Origin: Salinicola socius
GTDB lineage: Bacteria > Pseudomonadota > Gammaproteobacteria > Pseudomonadales > Halomonadaceae
Assembly: GCF_001937195.1 (NCBI RefSeq)
Contig: NZ_MSDO01000020.1
Span: forward strand, 124,001-188,000
DNA length: 64,000 nt
Reading direction: 5' to 3'
Positions 55,988-64,000 of the stretch are shown in pieces; the stretch's first letter is position 1; each line of letters starts with the position of its first letter. A model generated the notes under the pieces. The model saw nothing but the letters and a program-made list of their open reading frames with translations. It made no database searches and was not told the DNA's origin. The position numbers and the translations under genes were made by a program.

Positions 55988-56772
55988 TCGATAGATCCAG
56001 GGTCAGGGGTTCGGGTAGTGGCGCTGGCGGCCAGCAGCGGTTCGATGTCCAGAAAATCGGCGACACGTTCAGCGCATGGTGCTTGCCACCAGGGCGCCTT
56101 TTCCAACCAAGGCGCCTTTTCCAGCCAGGGCGCCTTTTCCAGCCAGGGCACGATGCCCAGGCACGGCACGCCGCCCTGCTCGCTGAGCCACTCGGTCAAC
56201 GAATCCAGGTTCTGCTGTCGTCGCGGTAGATCGGGGTCGACCACGTTGGCAACCCAGCCGGCCAACGCCAGCCCGTCGTGACGGATCGCTTCCAGCGTCA
56301 GCCGGGCGTGGTTGATTGCCCCCAGGCGAACGCCGACCACCAGAACCACGGGCAAGGCCAGCGCGACCGCGAGATCCGACAGCGACTCTTGATCGTTGAG
56401 CGGCACCCGCCAGCCGCCGGCACCTTCGATCAGGGTCAGATCGGCGCCGCCGGCCAGCAGCGAGCGCATCGGATGCTCTAGCGACGACAGCGACAGCGCA
56501 GTGCCCGCTTCCCGCGCGGCGATATGGGGCGCGATGGCGGGTTCGAGGGCGAACGGATTGATCGCGTCATAGGCCAGCGTTGGCTGGCACTGCGCCTGAA
56601 TGGCCAGCGCATCGGCATTGCGCAGCCCTAACGAGGTCCGCTCGCAGCCGGACGCTACCGGCTTACCGCCTGCCGTGGTCAGCCCCCGGCGGCGGGCGGC
56701 CGCCATCAACCCGGTGGTGATGACGGTCTTGCCGGCGTCGGTATCGGTGCCGGTAACGAAACAGGCCGTCAT
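55984..56772 (-). CDS. bioD: Dethiobiotin synthetase
   Basis: The 262-residue P-loop protein has GTDTDAGKT at 8-16 and the partner loop EGAGGWRVPL. It closes the ureido ring from DAPA, CO2 and ATP. Near residue 208-228 it carries three copies of a PWLEKA hexapeptide from an 18-base tandem repeat. This lies in a surface loop region after LGIVPWL and makes the enzyme about 15-30 residues longer than the usual about 225-240. Overlaps bioC and bioA by 4 bases each. Confidence 0.94.
   Translation of the reverse strand: MTACFVTGTDTDAGKTVITTGLMAAARRRGLTTAGGKPVASGCERTSLGLRNADALAIQAQCQPTLAYDAINPFALEPAIAPHIAAREAGTALSLSSLEHPMRSLLAGGADLTLIEGAGGWRVPLNDQESLSDLAVALALPVVLVVGVRLGAINHARLTLEAIRHDGLALAGWVANVVDPDLPRRQQNLDSLTEWLSEQGGVPCLGIVPWLEKAPWLEKAPWLEKAPWWQAPCAERVADFLDIEPLLAASATTRTPDPGSIE
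56093..56146. repeat. Three 18-base tandem repeats inside bioD
   Basis: GGCGCCTTTTCCARCCAR-type units at 56093-56110, 56111-56128 and 56129-56146 encode WLEKAP units. Two of the three are identical; the first has two changes. Confidence 0.9.
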
Positions 56773-57620
56773 GATGCCTCCCCCGTTTCGGCAAGCTGCA
56801 GGATCACGGTGGCGATGCGATAGCGGGTGGGGATCCCCGCCGCTTCGCGCCAGGCTTCCAACGCCCGGTTCAGCGCATCGAGCTGGCGGCGACCCGTCAG
56901 GCCCTGGCGGCCGTGCGCGGAATTGGTCAACGTCGCGGCGCCGATGCGCTTGAGGGCATGTAGCGCTTCGTTCGGCGTCGCGTGGTGAGTCTTGCGTGTG
57001 GTCAGGGTCAACTCATGCAGACGCCAGCCGGGGCGGTCCAGCGTCTCGATCAGGCGCGCCTCGCAGAGAAAGGTATTTCCGGGTCGCGCACCACCGAGCC
57101 GTTGACGCGCCTGCTGCAGCTCTTGCAGCGTGCCCTCGCACAGCGTGGTGAAGCCGAGCCAGCCGCCGGGCCGCAGCACCCGGGCGGCCTCGTTCAGAAA
57201 GTCCGACAGCGATTCACACCACTGCACTGCCAGGCTGGAAACCATCAGATCGACGCTATCGGCAGCCAGCGGGAGGCGCTCCGCGCTACCCACGAGCCAC
57301 CGAATTGGCTGGTCGGCATGCTGCCGGCGCGCTTCGCACAACATGCCGGGCGCGATATCCACGCCAATCGCCGTGGCATCGTGGCGCTCGGCGAGACGCG
57401 AAACCAGATGGCCGGTGCCGCAGCCGACATCGACCAGGGTTTGCAGCCGCTCGAGGGTCGGCAGTCGCGTCAGCAGATCATCGGCCACCGCTCGCTGCAG
57501 CCCGGCGGCGCTGTCGTAGCGGCGCGCCGCCAGCGAGAAGCCATTCGCGATTCGCTGCTGCCGGTTGTTGCCGGCAGATGAAGGCTCGGTGCGCGTCGCG
57601 GCAATTGGGGCGGCAGTCAT
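56769..57620 (-). CDS. bioC: Malonyl-ACP O-methyltransferase
   Basis: The 283-residue class I methyltransferase has LVDVGCGTGHLVSRL as SAM site, GVDIAPGML, SLAVQWCESLSDFLNEA and later HHATPNEALHALKRIGA, the BioC pattern. It methylates malonyl-ACP so that fatty acid synthesis can build the pimeloyl chain. Sits between bioH and bioD, with 4-base overlaps. Confidence 0.93.
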   Translation of the reverse strand: MTAAPIAATRTEPSSAGNNRQQRIANGFSLAARRYDSAAGLQRAVADDLLTRLPTLERLQTLVDVGCGTGHLVSRLAERHDATAIGVDIAPGMLCEARRQHADQPIRWLVGSAERLPLAADSVDLMVSSLAVQWCESLSDFLNEAARVLRPGGWLGFTTLCEGTLQELQQARQRLGGARPGNTFLCEARLIETLDRPGWRLHELTLTTRKTHHATPNEALHALKRIGAATLTNSAHGRQGLTGRRQLDALNRALEAWREAAGIPTRYRIATVILQLAETGEAS

Positions 57621-58411
57621 GAACCCACCCCTCGAGAGCCGTCAGCGACGTGTCGAGAGCCGTCAGCGGCCTGTCGAGAGCCATCGGCCGAGATCATGAA
57701 CGCCGCCATGAGATCGGCGGTCTCCTCCGGGCGTTCCACCGGAAAGGCATGGCCCGCGCCCTCGATCAGCGCCGTGCGGCCGCCCTCGGGCAGACGTTCG
57801 GCGATGGCATGACGCGCCGCTGCCGGCACCAGCGCGTCGCTGCCACCGAAAAGATGCAGCTGCGGGATCGTCAGCGCCCCCAGCACCTCGCGGAGATCCA
57901 GCGCCGACAGCACCCCTAGCCCGGCCAACGCCTGATCCAGCGGCGTCGCTTCCAGCGCTGCCACCAGTTGGCGCCCCAGACGCCGGGCATCGCGCCCGCC
58001 TTGCGCGCTCAACTGTGCGAAGCGTCTGAAGGTTTGCGTCGGGGATGCCCGCAATCCGAGCTGGAAGTCAGCCAGTGCTGCACTCGTCATCGCTTCCGGC
58101 CAGCCCGAGCGGGTGACGAAACTGGCGTTGGCCCCCAGCGTGATCAAGCCTTGCGCGTGCCGGCCGCGCCACTGCGCCAGCGATGCGGCCAGCATGCCGC
58201 CGAGCGACCAGCCGGCCAGCCAGGCGTCCTGGGGTAGCTGGTGATCGAGCGCCGCGACCCAGCTTTCGGGCCGGTGGCTGGTCAGGGCGGGATAGCTCAC
58301 GCACTCGACCTGATAGTCCGGTAACCGCCGGCGCAAGGCGTCCGCCAGCGGTTCCAACGGTGCGGGCCCGAGGACCCAGCCGGGTAACAACAGCACTGTT
58401 TGGGCGCTCAT
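57617..58411 (-). CDS. bioH: Pimeloyl-ACP methyl ester esterase
   Basis: The 264-residue alpha/beta hydrolase has LLLPGW near the N-terminus, nucleophile Ser in GWSLGGM, LFGGSDALVP for the acid region and GAGHAFP for the His. It frees pimeloyl-ACP from its methyl ester, and bioC beside it makes that ester. The C-terminus has a repeated ADGSRxx heptapeptide (three copies) beyond the hydrolase fold. Confidence 0.92.
   Translation of the reverse strand: MSAQTVLLLPGWVLGPAPLEPLADALRRRLPDYQVECVSYPALTSHRPESWVAALDHQLPQDAWLAGWSLGGMLAASLAQWRGRHAQGLITLGANASFVTRSGWPEAMTSAALADFQLGLRASPTQTFRRFAQLSAQGGRDARRLGRQLVAALEATPLDQALAGLGVLSALDLREVLGALTIPQLHLFGGSDALVPAAARHAIAERLPEGGRTALIEGAGHAFPVERPEETADLMAAFMISADGSRQAADGSRHVADGSRGVGS
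57633..57695. repeat. 21-base tandem repeats at the bioH 3' end
   Basis: CGAGAGCCGTCAGCGACGTGT-type units at 57633-57653 and 57654-57674, and a diverged third at 57675-57695, encode the ADGSRxx repeats. Confidence 0.85.
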
Positions 58412-59688
58412 GCCAATCTTCTCCTGGCGGACGACAGCCGACGCGCGGTCGTAAACAGCGCGCTCAACAGCCGGTCGATGTCTTCATGGGTATGGGCGGC
58501 CGAGAGCGTGAACCGCAGTCTCGAGGTCCCGGCGGGGACGCTGGGCGGGCGTATGGCGCTACACCAGAGCCCAGCACTTTCGAGCTCGGCCGAGAGCCTC
58601 AGCGCTGCGGCTTCGTTGACGCCCTGCCGGTTCTCCTGGCGACCCTCTCCCGTCGTGCTCCAGCTCGACCCGATCACCAGCGGCTGAATCGGCGTCGCCG
58701 ATGGCGTGAGATGCAGATCGAACTCGCTCAGACTGGCGGCCCCGCGACGAAAGCGCTCGATCAGCGACAAGAGATGCACGCGACGTTCCGGCTCGTCACG
58801 GACGATATCCAGACTGGTCAGCGTCGCCCAGGCCAGCGCCGGGGACAGACTGGTCGTGTAGATATAGGGTCGGGAAAACTGGATCAGCGCATCGATCAGC
58901 GTTTCACTGCCGGCAACGAATGCGCCCTGGGTGCCGAACGCCTTGCCCAGCGTGCCGACGGTCACGGCTATCCGACTCGGGTCGAGACCTTGCGCTTCCC
59001 GCGTGCCACCGCCATGAGCCCCCAACACGCCGAAACCGTGAGCGTCGTCGATCATCAACCAGGCCCGGTGGCGTTCGCAGTGGGTCGCCAGGGGTTCGAG
59101 CTCGGCGGTATCGCCGTCCATGCTGAACACGCCATCGGTGACCACCAGTTTGCGCCGGGCAGCCTCGACCTCCGACAGCCGCGCGCCGCAGTCGTCGCTA
59201 TCCCGATGCGTATAACGCTCGAGCGTGGCGCCGGCCAGACGCGTGGCGTCCAGCAGCGAGGCATGATTCAACCGGTCGTGCAGCGCGACGTCGCCGCGGC
59301 CGAGCAGGGTCGAGATCACACCCAGATTGGCCTGGTAACCGCTGGAGAACAGCACCGCCCGCTGGCAGCCGGCCAACTCGGCCAATCGCGACTCCAGGTG
59401 TTCATGCGCTTCGCTGTGCCCGCAGACCAGATGCGAGGCACCGCCGCCGGTGCCGAAGCGGCGGGCGCCTTCGGCCAGCGCCTGGGCCAATCGCGGGTCA
59501 CCGGCCAGCCCCAGATAGTCGTTGCTGCAGAATGCCAGCGTTTCCCGCCCTTCCCGGCGGAGATGACCGCCCTTCTCCGCTACCTTCCCGGTCGTCGTCA
59601 CTCTGCGACGATAGCGCTGCCGCTCCCGTTGCGTTGCCAGGCGCGCCGCCAGTACGTCATCCAACGAATCGACGGATGATGCGCTCAT
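58408..59688 (-). CDS. bioF: 8-amino-7-oxononanoate synthase
   Basis: The 426-residue alpha-oxoamine synthase has [30 protein letters not shown] and PLP lysine in [13 protein letters not shown]. It condenses pimeloyl-ACP with alanine. It is a relative of the capsule-linked enzyme at 13023 but its operon position and sequence fix it as Bio[19 protein letters not shown] insert near 355 is unusual. Confidence 0.94.
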   Translation of the reverse strand: MSASSVDSLDDVLAARLATQRERQRYRRRVTTTGKVAEKGGHLRREGRETLAFCSNDYLGLAGDPRLAQALAEGARRFGTGGGASHLVCGHSEAHEHLESRLAELAGCQRAVLFSSGYQANLGVISTLLGRGDVALHDRLNHASLLDATRLAGATLERYTHRDSDDCGARLSEVEAARRKLVVTDGVFSMDGDTAELEPLATHCERHRAWLMIDDAHGFGVLGAHGGGTREAQGLDPSRIAVTVGTLGKAFGTQGAFVAGSETLIDALIQFSRPYIYTTSLSPALAWATLTSLDIVRDEPERRVHLLSLIERFRRGAASLSEFDLHLTPSATPIQPLVIGSSWSTTGEGRQENRQGVNEAAALRLSAELESAGLWCSAIRPPSVPAGTSRLRFTLSAAHTHEDIDRLLSALFTTARRLSSARRRLA

Positions 59689-60758
59689 GCCCGCGCCGTC
59701 GCGTCCGTGACCATGGCGTCTAGCCGAACTTTAGCCATGCGCTGCTGGAGAGCCGCTTCGTGGGCGTCGTCGTCGATGTCTTCACGGGTTTCGGGATGCA
59801 GGCCGAGGCGCTCGAAGAGTCGCTGATCGTGTGTCGCCTGCGGGTTTTGCGCGGTCAACAGGCGCTCGCCATAGAAGATCGAATTGGCTCCGGCAAAGAA
59901 TGCCAGCGCCTGGGTTTCGTCGCTCATCAGCTCGCGTCCGGCGGCCAGACGCACGTGGGAACGTGGCATCACAATTCGGGCGACGGCGATGGTACGAATG
60001 AATTCGATGGGGTCAAGGTCCTCCACGTGCTCGAGCGGCGTGCCCTGGATCCGGATCAGCATGTTGATCGGCACGCTCTCGGGATGCACTGGCAGATTGG
60101 CGAGCTGCTGTAACAGTCCTGCGCGATCATTGACGCTCTCGCCCATCCCGAGAATGCCGCCGCTGCAGATCTTCATGCCGGATTCCCGCACGTGATCGAG
60201 CGTTTCCAGGCGGTCGGCATAGGTGCGAGTGGTGATGATATCGCCGTAGTACTCCGGCGAGGTATCCAGATTGTGGTTGTAGTAATCGAGCCCGGCTTCT
60301 CCCAACTGCTCTGCCTGTTCACGGCTCAACATGCCCAGTGTCATACAGGTCTCGAGCCCCATGGCACGCACGCCGCGCACCATTTCCAGCACCAGCGGCA
60401 TATCCCTGGCGCTGGGATGCTTCCACGCCGCCCCCATGCAGAAACGGCTGGCACCCACGGCCTTGGCCTTGCGCGCCTCTTCCAGCACGGCTTCGAGCTG
60501 CAATAGCTTCTCGCGCTGGAGCCCGGTGTTGTAGTGGCCGGACTGGGGGCAATACTTGCAGTCCTCCGGACAGGCGCCGGTCTTGATCGAGAGCAGCGTG
60601 GAGATCTGTACCGCATTGGGATCGAAATGCTGGCGATGAACGCCCTGCGCCTGGAACAGCAGGTCGTTGAACGGACGTTCCAGCAGCGTCTGGATCTCGT
60701 CGCGCTGCCAGTCATGGCGTAGAGACGCGCGCTGAGTGGGAGAAATAGGCATCGCCAT
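59685..60758 (-). CDS. bioB: Biotin synthase
   Basis: The start is ATG 60758 ([12 protein letters not shown] 60752 is equally possible); the frame further upstream crosses the operator. The 357-residue radical SAM enzyme has the [10 protein letters not shown] cluster motif, KMGAAWK-like [22 protein letters not shown] and [13 protein letters not shown]-like features. It inserts sulfur into dethiobiotin. First gene of bioBFHCDA; overlaps bioF by 4 bases. Confidence 0.95.
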   Translation of the reverse strand: MAMPISPTQRASLRHDWQRDEIQTLLERPFNDLLFQAQGVHRQHFDPNAVQISTLLSIKTGACPEDCKYCPQSGHYNTGLQREKLLQLEAVLEEARKAKAVGASRFCMGAAWKHPSARDMPLVLEMVRGVRAMGLETCMTLGMLSREQAEQLGEAGLDYYNHNLDTSPEYYGDIITTRTYADRLETLDHVRESGMKICSGGILGMGESVNDRAGLLQQLANLPVHPESVPINMLIRIQGTPLEHVEDLDPIEFIRTIAVARIVMPRSHVRLAAGRELMSDETQALAFFAGANSIFYGERLLTAQNPQATHDQRLFERLGLHPETREDIDDDAHEAALQQRMAKVRLDAMVTDATARA

Positions 60759-60810
60759 ACGAAAGTCAACCTTGATAAGCCAAGAAGTTGACCAAGGGTG
60801 CCATGAGGAA

Positions 60811-60842
60811 TGGTTAACTTCAAACAATCATGAAGTTAACAA
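60811..60842. promoter_or_regulatory. BirA-box-like operator upstream of bioB
   Basis: Half-sites TGGTTAACT (60811-60819) and AGTTAACAA (60834-60842) are inverted and 14 bases apart. This fits the known BirA consensus TTGTnAACC-N14-16-GGTTnACAA except for one base in each inner position. It is 53 bases upstream of bioB, so it should give biotin-responsive repression of the whole operon. Confidence 0.75.
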
Positions 60843-61293
60843 TGCATCGAACCTTTGGTCATGCAGGCAAACGGGCGGAGAGCGATCGATCGAATGAGCG
60901 TGGTCAACACGCTGGCTGAACGTGTTCCAGATCAATGGGTTCTAGCTGAGCCAGTTCCTGGCGAGCAGGCTTTGGAGGAAACAGCTCGGTGAAAATAATG
61001 CGAGAGACAATGCAGCGAAGGAGAAATATAGCGAAGGAGAAATGCAGCGAGGGAGAATGGAGTCGCAAGAAGGTGACGTCCGTCAGCCACTCGGACGGCA
61101 CCCAAGACAGGAAGGTGGACGGCCGTTTGGAGAGACAAGGCGATGACAATGATGGAAACGAGCCAATAACCATTCGCCGAGCGCCCTCTCCCGGCGGCTC
61201 AGCGTGGAATCGCCACGAGGCGACGGCTTTCCGTTGCACCGGTTGGCAACACTGGTGTCGAGTTGCCGCGATCGACGGGCAAGCGACAGCGAT
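60843..61293. other. Gene-poor stretch upstream of bioB
   Basis: No convincing coding sequence. It contains the 61011-61058 tandem repeat and the 3' flank of the small gene at 61294. Short open frames here cross the repeat and have no family features. Confidence 0.5.
61011..61058. repeat. Three 16-base tandem repeats
   Basis: TGCAGCGAAGGAGAAA at 61011-61026, TATAGCGAAGGAGAAA at 61027-61042 and TGCAGCGAGGGAGAAT at 61043-61058. Purine-rich, no spacers. Confidence 0.9.
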
Positions 61294-61479
61294 TCAGTGA
61301 GTTTCGGCTTTGGACTGCTGGTAAAGATCCAGCGCGACCTGACACAGCGCGCCTGCGAGCAGCTCCAGATTGTCATCCGACGCTTCATTGGCGACAACCA
61401 CGCCAAAGGAGCCATCTGGACGCTCGGTCAGCTCGATGCTGTAGCGCTTGAGATCCTGCGGTTTGATCATCTCGCCCAT
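61294..61479 (-). CDS. Small acidic protein of unknown function
   Basis: The 61-residue product (MGEMIKPQDLKRYSIELTER, then DNLELLAGALCQVALDLYQQ) has mixed strand-then-helix character and no cysteine pair or signal peptide. ATG 61479 has GGAGAG 6 bases upstream; M4 is an alternative. The clean ribosome site and protein-like composition suggest a real gene, probably conserved in relatives. No function can be named. Confidence 0.55.
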   Translation of the reverse strand: MGEMIKPQDLKRYSIELTERPDGSFGVVVANEASDDNLELLAGALCQVALDLYQQSKAETH

Positions 61480-61682
61480 GACGTACTCTCCGATCGTCGA
61501 GTCCTGTCTTTCAGAAATCTATCGTTTCGACACAGGGGGAGTATTGCGGATCAATATTGCAGCTGTGTGACAGATCGATGATGTTTATGAGAACAAACGA
61601 AGACAGTATCGCGAAAAAACGAGGAGAGGGATCTGGCGGGTATCAAAGAGGGAATCCAGGAAAATCGACAACGACAACACAT

Positions 61683-61758
61683 TGGCTCCCCGAACAGGAC
61701 TCGAACCTGTGACCCAATGATTAACAGTCATTTGCTCTACCAACTGAGCTATCGGGGA
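61683..61758 (-). tRNA. tRNA-Asn (GTT)
   Basis: 76 bases with encoded CCA. The acceptor TCCCCGA pairs with TCGGGGA, the D-arm has AGCTCAGTTGG, the anticodon loop reads CTGTTAA, and the T-arm has GGTTCGAGTCC. Confidence 0.95.
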
Positions 61759-61788
61759 TCGTCGTTCACCGCTGGCTGATGTGGATGT

Positions 61789-61864
61789 TGGCTCCCCGAA
61801 CAGGACTCGAACCTGTGACCCAATGATTAACAGTCATTTGCTCTACCAACTGAGCTATCGGGGA
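61789..61864 (-). tRNA. tRNA-Asn (GTT), second copy
   Basis: A copy of the previous tRNA, 30 bases away, identical over the 76 bases by eye. The intervening spacer differs from other flanks. Probably processed from one transcript. Confidence 0.95.
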
Positions 61865-62151
61865 CCATCCTTCAGCACGCGCCGTAGTATACGCGCTGAG
61901 TCTTTTGCGTCAAGGCCGGCATGCAGGATTCTTCAAAACGGCGAAAACGAATTATCCAGCACAATCAATATGCTGCAGAGTTCGCCTCTATTGCCGGTTT
62001 GTCCGCCAGCCATACTGGACGAGGAACGCGGATACGTCCATCGATTGCGCGTGAACGAAAGCATCAGAGAGAGATACGCATGCGGCGAAGGCGCACGGAA
62101 TCGAACCGAAAAGCGGGATCGGACGGAACAGCGTGTCGAGGAGAGAACCGT

Positions 62152-62228
62152 TGGTGGCTACGCCCTGATTCGAACAGGGGACCCCATCATTATGAGTGAT
62201 GTGCTCTAACCAGCTGAGCTACGTAGCC
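62152..62228 (-). tRNA. tRNA-Met (CAT), elongator type
   Basis: 77 bases with encoded CCA. The acceptor is GGCTACG/CGTAGCC, the anticodon loop reads CTCATAA, and the T-arm is TTCGAATC. Close to E. coli elongator tRNA-Met rather than the initiator (first pair is G-C and matched) or tRNA-Ile2. Confidence 0.9.
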
Positions 62229-62285
62229 AACGGTATTGCTAAATACGATCAACGTTGCCGAACGACAACGGGGGCGGACTATACC

Positions 62286-62313
62286 TGCGGGCTTGTCCCA
62301 GGACAAGCCCGCA
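62286..62313 (-). terminator. Hairpin downstream of choX
   Basis: Perfect 12-base arms TGCGGGCTTGTC and complement with CCAG loop, 64 bases after the choX stop. No T-tract follows on either strand, so termination by itself is uncertain; it may be an RNA end stabiliser. Confidence 0.5.
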
Positions 62314-62376
62314 GTGGCGATCGAGACGATTTTATCGAACCTTTTTCGATACCGCATCGACGCCATCCAGACGGCG

Positions 62377-63333
62377 TCAGATATCCAGCGCCTGCTTGAC
62401 TGCCGGCAAGCCCGGCTCGCCGTCGACGGTCTTCACGCCCTCGAGCCATCCGTCCAGGGTTTCGGGGTGAGCCTTGAGCCAGGCGCGGGCAGCGTCCTTC
62501 TCGTCTTCGCCATCGTCCATGATGCTACCCATCACTTCGTTCTCCATGTCCAGCGTGAAGCTCAGATTCTGGAGCAGCTGGCCGACATTGCCGCACTCGT
62601 CGACATAACCGGCACGCGTGTTGGTATAGACGGTGGCACCGCCGTAATCCGGCCCGAAGTAGTCATCCGCACCGGACAGGTAGCCGATATCGAAATTGGT
62701 ATTCATCGGGTGCGGCGCCCAGCCCAGGAACACCATCCAGTCCTTGGTGCGGGTACGCGCTCTGACTTCGGCCAGCATGCCGGCCTCGCTGGAGTCGACG
62801 AGTTGCCAGTCCCCCAGGCCAAAGGCGTCGTCGTCGATCATCTGCTGGATGATCATGTTGCCGTCGTTGCCCGCTTCGATCCCGAACAGCTTGTGGCCGA
62901 ACTGATCGGCGTGAGCGTCCAGATCGGCGACCGATTTCACCCCGGCGTCGATGACGTATTCGGGCACGGCCAGGGTGTACTTGGCACCTTCGAGATTGGC
63001 GCGCGGCCGATCGACCTGCCCTTTCTCGATGTAGGGGTCGCTGATCGACTTCATCGACGGCATCCAGTTGCCGAGGAACACGTCGAAATCGCCGCCTTTC
63101 ATGCCCGCGTAAGCGACCGGCACGGAAACGGTGTCGGAAGTCGCTTCATAGCCGAGCCCCTCGAGCACGACGCTGGCCAGTGCGGTGGTCGCCTGGATGT
63201 CGGTCCAGCCCACTTCGGCAAAGCGAACGGTCTGGCAGCTCTCGGGTTCCTGACTCTGGGCCTGGGCTTGAGTCATCGGCGCTACGGCCAGCGCGGCCCC
63301 GGCGAGGGTCCACGCGATGGATGGGGTTTTCAT
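62377..63333 (-). CDS. choX: Choline/betaine ABC substrate-binding protein ChoX-like
   Basis: The start is ATG 63333, with GGGAG 9-10 bases upstream. The 318-residue product has a signal peptide (MKTPSIAWTLAGAALAVAPM, cleaved after QAQA), RFAEVGWTDI near 45, FLGNWMPSM near 88 and GNDGNMI, patterns of the glycine-betaine/choline-binding OpuAC family. Divergent betI supports choline. No transporter ATPase or permease gene lies next to it; a tRNA-Met gene follows instead. It may serve a transporter encoded elsewhere. Confidence 0.85.
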   Translation of the reverse strand: MKTPSIAWTLAGAALAVAPMTQAQAQSQEPESCQTVRFAEVGWTDIQATTALASVVLEGLGYEATSDTVSVPVAYAGMKGGDFDVFLGNWMPSMKSISDPYIEKGQVDRPRANLEGAKYTLAVPEYVIDAGVKSVADLDAHADQFGHKLFGIEAGNDGNMIIQQMIDDDAFGLGDWQLVDSSEAGMLAEVRARTRTKDWMVFLGWAPHPMNTNFDIGYLSGADDYFGPDYGGATVYTNTRAGYVDECGNVGQLLQNLSFTLDMENEVMGSIMDDGEDEKDAARAWLKAHPETLDGWLEGVKTVDGEPGLPAVKQALDI

Positions 63334-63669
63334 GGTGCTTGAACTCCCTGATCTATTATAAGTTATCGTCAATAATCACTGGTTATCGAATGCCAGGATT
63401 TCCATTCGATAGCACAATACACTAGTTTTTATTGATTGACCGTTCAATAAAAAATTTCCATAATGGTCGCCTCAGCTGATGTTGAAAGCCAAGTTAATGA
63501 TAGCTCGACGCACAACCGCTAGCTTGGCAGGGATCAACAAGCCAAGGCACTGGCACACCAGGGCAATGGCGGTTCGTGCGTCAGGACCGGCGCAGTCGGT
63601 CATCCACGCTCGCCTGGAGCGGGTTGACCTCGGTCTCATCACTTCAGCCCCGATTCAGGAGGAAAGCCC
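63334..63669. other. Divergent choX-betI intergenic region
   Basis: It should contain both promoters and the BetI operator at 63428. A short open frame at 63479-63712 is overlapped by betI in another frame and is not supported. Confidence 0.6.
63428..63451. promoter_or_regulatory. BetI-type operator
   Basis: TTTATTGA and TCAATAAA arms enclose TTGACCGT. The whole (TTGATTGACCGTTCAATAAA within 63432-63451) resembles the known BetI site TTGATTGGACGTTCAATATAA. It lies 95 bases before choX and 219 before betI, so BetI may repress choX, and its own gene, when choline is absent. Confidence 0.75.
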
Positions 63670-64000
63670 GTGCCGAAACTGGGTATGCAGCCCATTCGTC
63701 GCCGACAGTTGATCCAGGCGACGCTGGAAGCGATCGACGACGTCGGCCTGGCCGATGCCACGATCGCGCGTATCGCCAAGCGGGCGGGCGTTTCCACCGG
63801 CATCATCAGCCACTATTTCGCCGGCAAGGATGGACTGCTGGAAGCGACCATGCGCCAGGTGTTGAGCGACCTGGGCACGGCGGTACTGGAGCGGCGCGCG
63901 GCGCTGGGCAACGCGCCGCCGGAGGCGCACCTGCATGCGATCATCGACGGCAACTTCGATCGCAGCCAGACCAGCCAATCGGTCATGAAGACCTGGCTGG
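63670..64000 (+). CDS. betI: Choline-responsive TetR-family repressor BetI (3' end outside window)
   Basis: The GTG start at 63670 follows AGGAGGAAA by 4 bases. The first 110 residues ([20 protein letters not shown]) match E. coli BetI, and the TetR helix-turn-helix [21 protein letters not shown] is complete. BetI usually heads betIBA, so betaine aldehyde and choline dehydrogenases are probably downstream. The GTG rather than ATG is notable. Confidence 0.93.
   Translation, partial: MPKLGMQPIRRRQLIQATLEAIDDVGLADATIARIAKRAGVSTGIISHYFAGKDGLLEATMRQVLSDLGTAVLERRAALGNAPPEAHLHAIIDGNFDRSQTSQSVMKTWL

Noticed and set aside
43300-61058. CRISPR array
   Set aside because: The short arrays are head-to-tail repeats with no spacers and no cas genes nearby.
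60904-61239. A 111-residue leftward open frame upstream of bioB
   Set aside because: It runs across the 16-base repeat array, lacks a ribosome site and has no recognisable family feature.
61781-62209. A 142-residue open frame across the tRNA cluster
   Set aside because: It reads through a tRNA-Asn and most of the tRNA-Met gene, so it is not coding.

Overview
The window looks like part of a GC-rich gammaproteobacterial chromosome, most plausibly a moderately halophilic Halomonadaceae member (Halomonas/Salinicola/Kushneria type). The clues are a choline-uptake protein divergent from betI, a bioB-F-H-C-D-A run, a Pseudomonas-type isocitrate lyase and Klebsiella-type Ugd. Genus is inference; no rRNA gene is present.

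Region 1 (1-14.4 kb, + strand) is a tightly coupled operon: the 3' part of a kpsC-like gene, a kpsS-like gene, a short-chain dehydrogenase, an LTA-synthase-like membrane phosphotransferase, a 2,536-residue single-module reducing polyketide/fatty-acid synthase and an alpha-oxoamine synthase. It ends at a strong terminator. The gene set matches the rkp-1 region known from Sinorhizobium K-antigen production and suggests a dedicated sphingoid-like or amino-ketone lipid for the capsule. Region 2 (14.4-15.9 kb) is a small accessory patch with a RelE/ParE-RHH toxin-antitoxin pair, a lone XRE regulator with its operator, and a decayed second copy of the oxoamine synthase 3' end with its own terminator.

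Region 3 (15.9-42 kb, - strand) is a group 2/3-type capsule locus. Reading in the transcribed direction it has a small lipoprotein, KpsD, KpsM, KpsT and KpsE (ABC export), then a Stealth phosphotransferase, a TagD-like cytidylyltransferase, two LicD proteins, a TPR-TagF-like polymerase, a third LicD protein, a putative rhamnosyltransferase-like enzyme, GlmS, GalE and a phytanoyl-CoA-dioxygenase-like protein, ending at a terminator. A second block holds KpsF, a hybrid KpsC-domain protein, a left-handed beta-helix acyltransferase, Ugd, and a GT2-like glycosyltransferase. Together they predict a phosphate-linked, teichoic-acid-like capsule with glycerol-phosphate and amino-sugar or uronate parts, carried on a Kdo linker. 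The stretch at about 27.4-32.6 kb is strikingly AT-rich and probably acquired.

Region 4 (42.4-47.5 kb) has CysQ, an SLC13/TrkA-C permease, a VapBC-like pair and an APH-fold kinase carrying an N-terminal beta-sandwich-like domain. Region 5 (47.9-52.4 kb) is one 1,514-residue acidic repeat protein, perhaps HrpK-like. Region 6 (52.5-60.8 kb) has aceA and the biotin operon bioBFHCDA behind a BirA-box-like operator. Region 7 (61.3-64 kb) has a small conserved-looking protein, two tRNA-Asn genes, one tRNA-Met gene, choX and the start of betI with a BetI-type operator between the last two. Short tandem duplications recur at gene ends throughout 43-61 kb.
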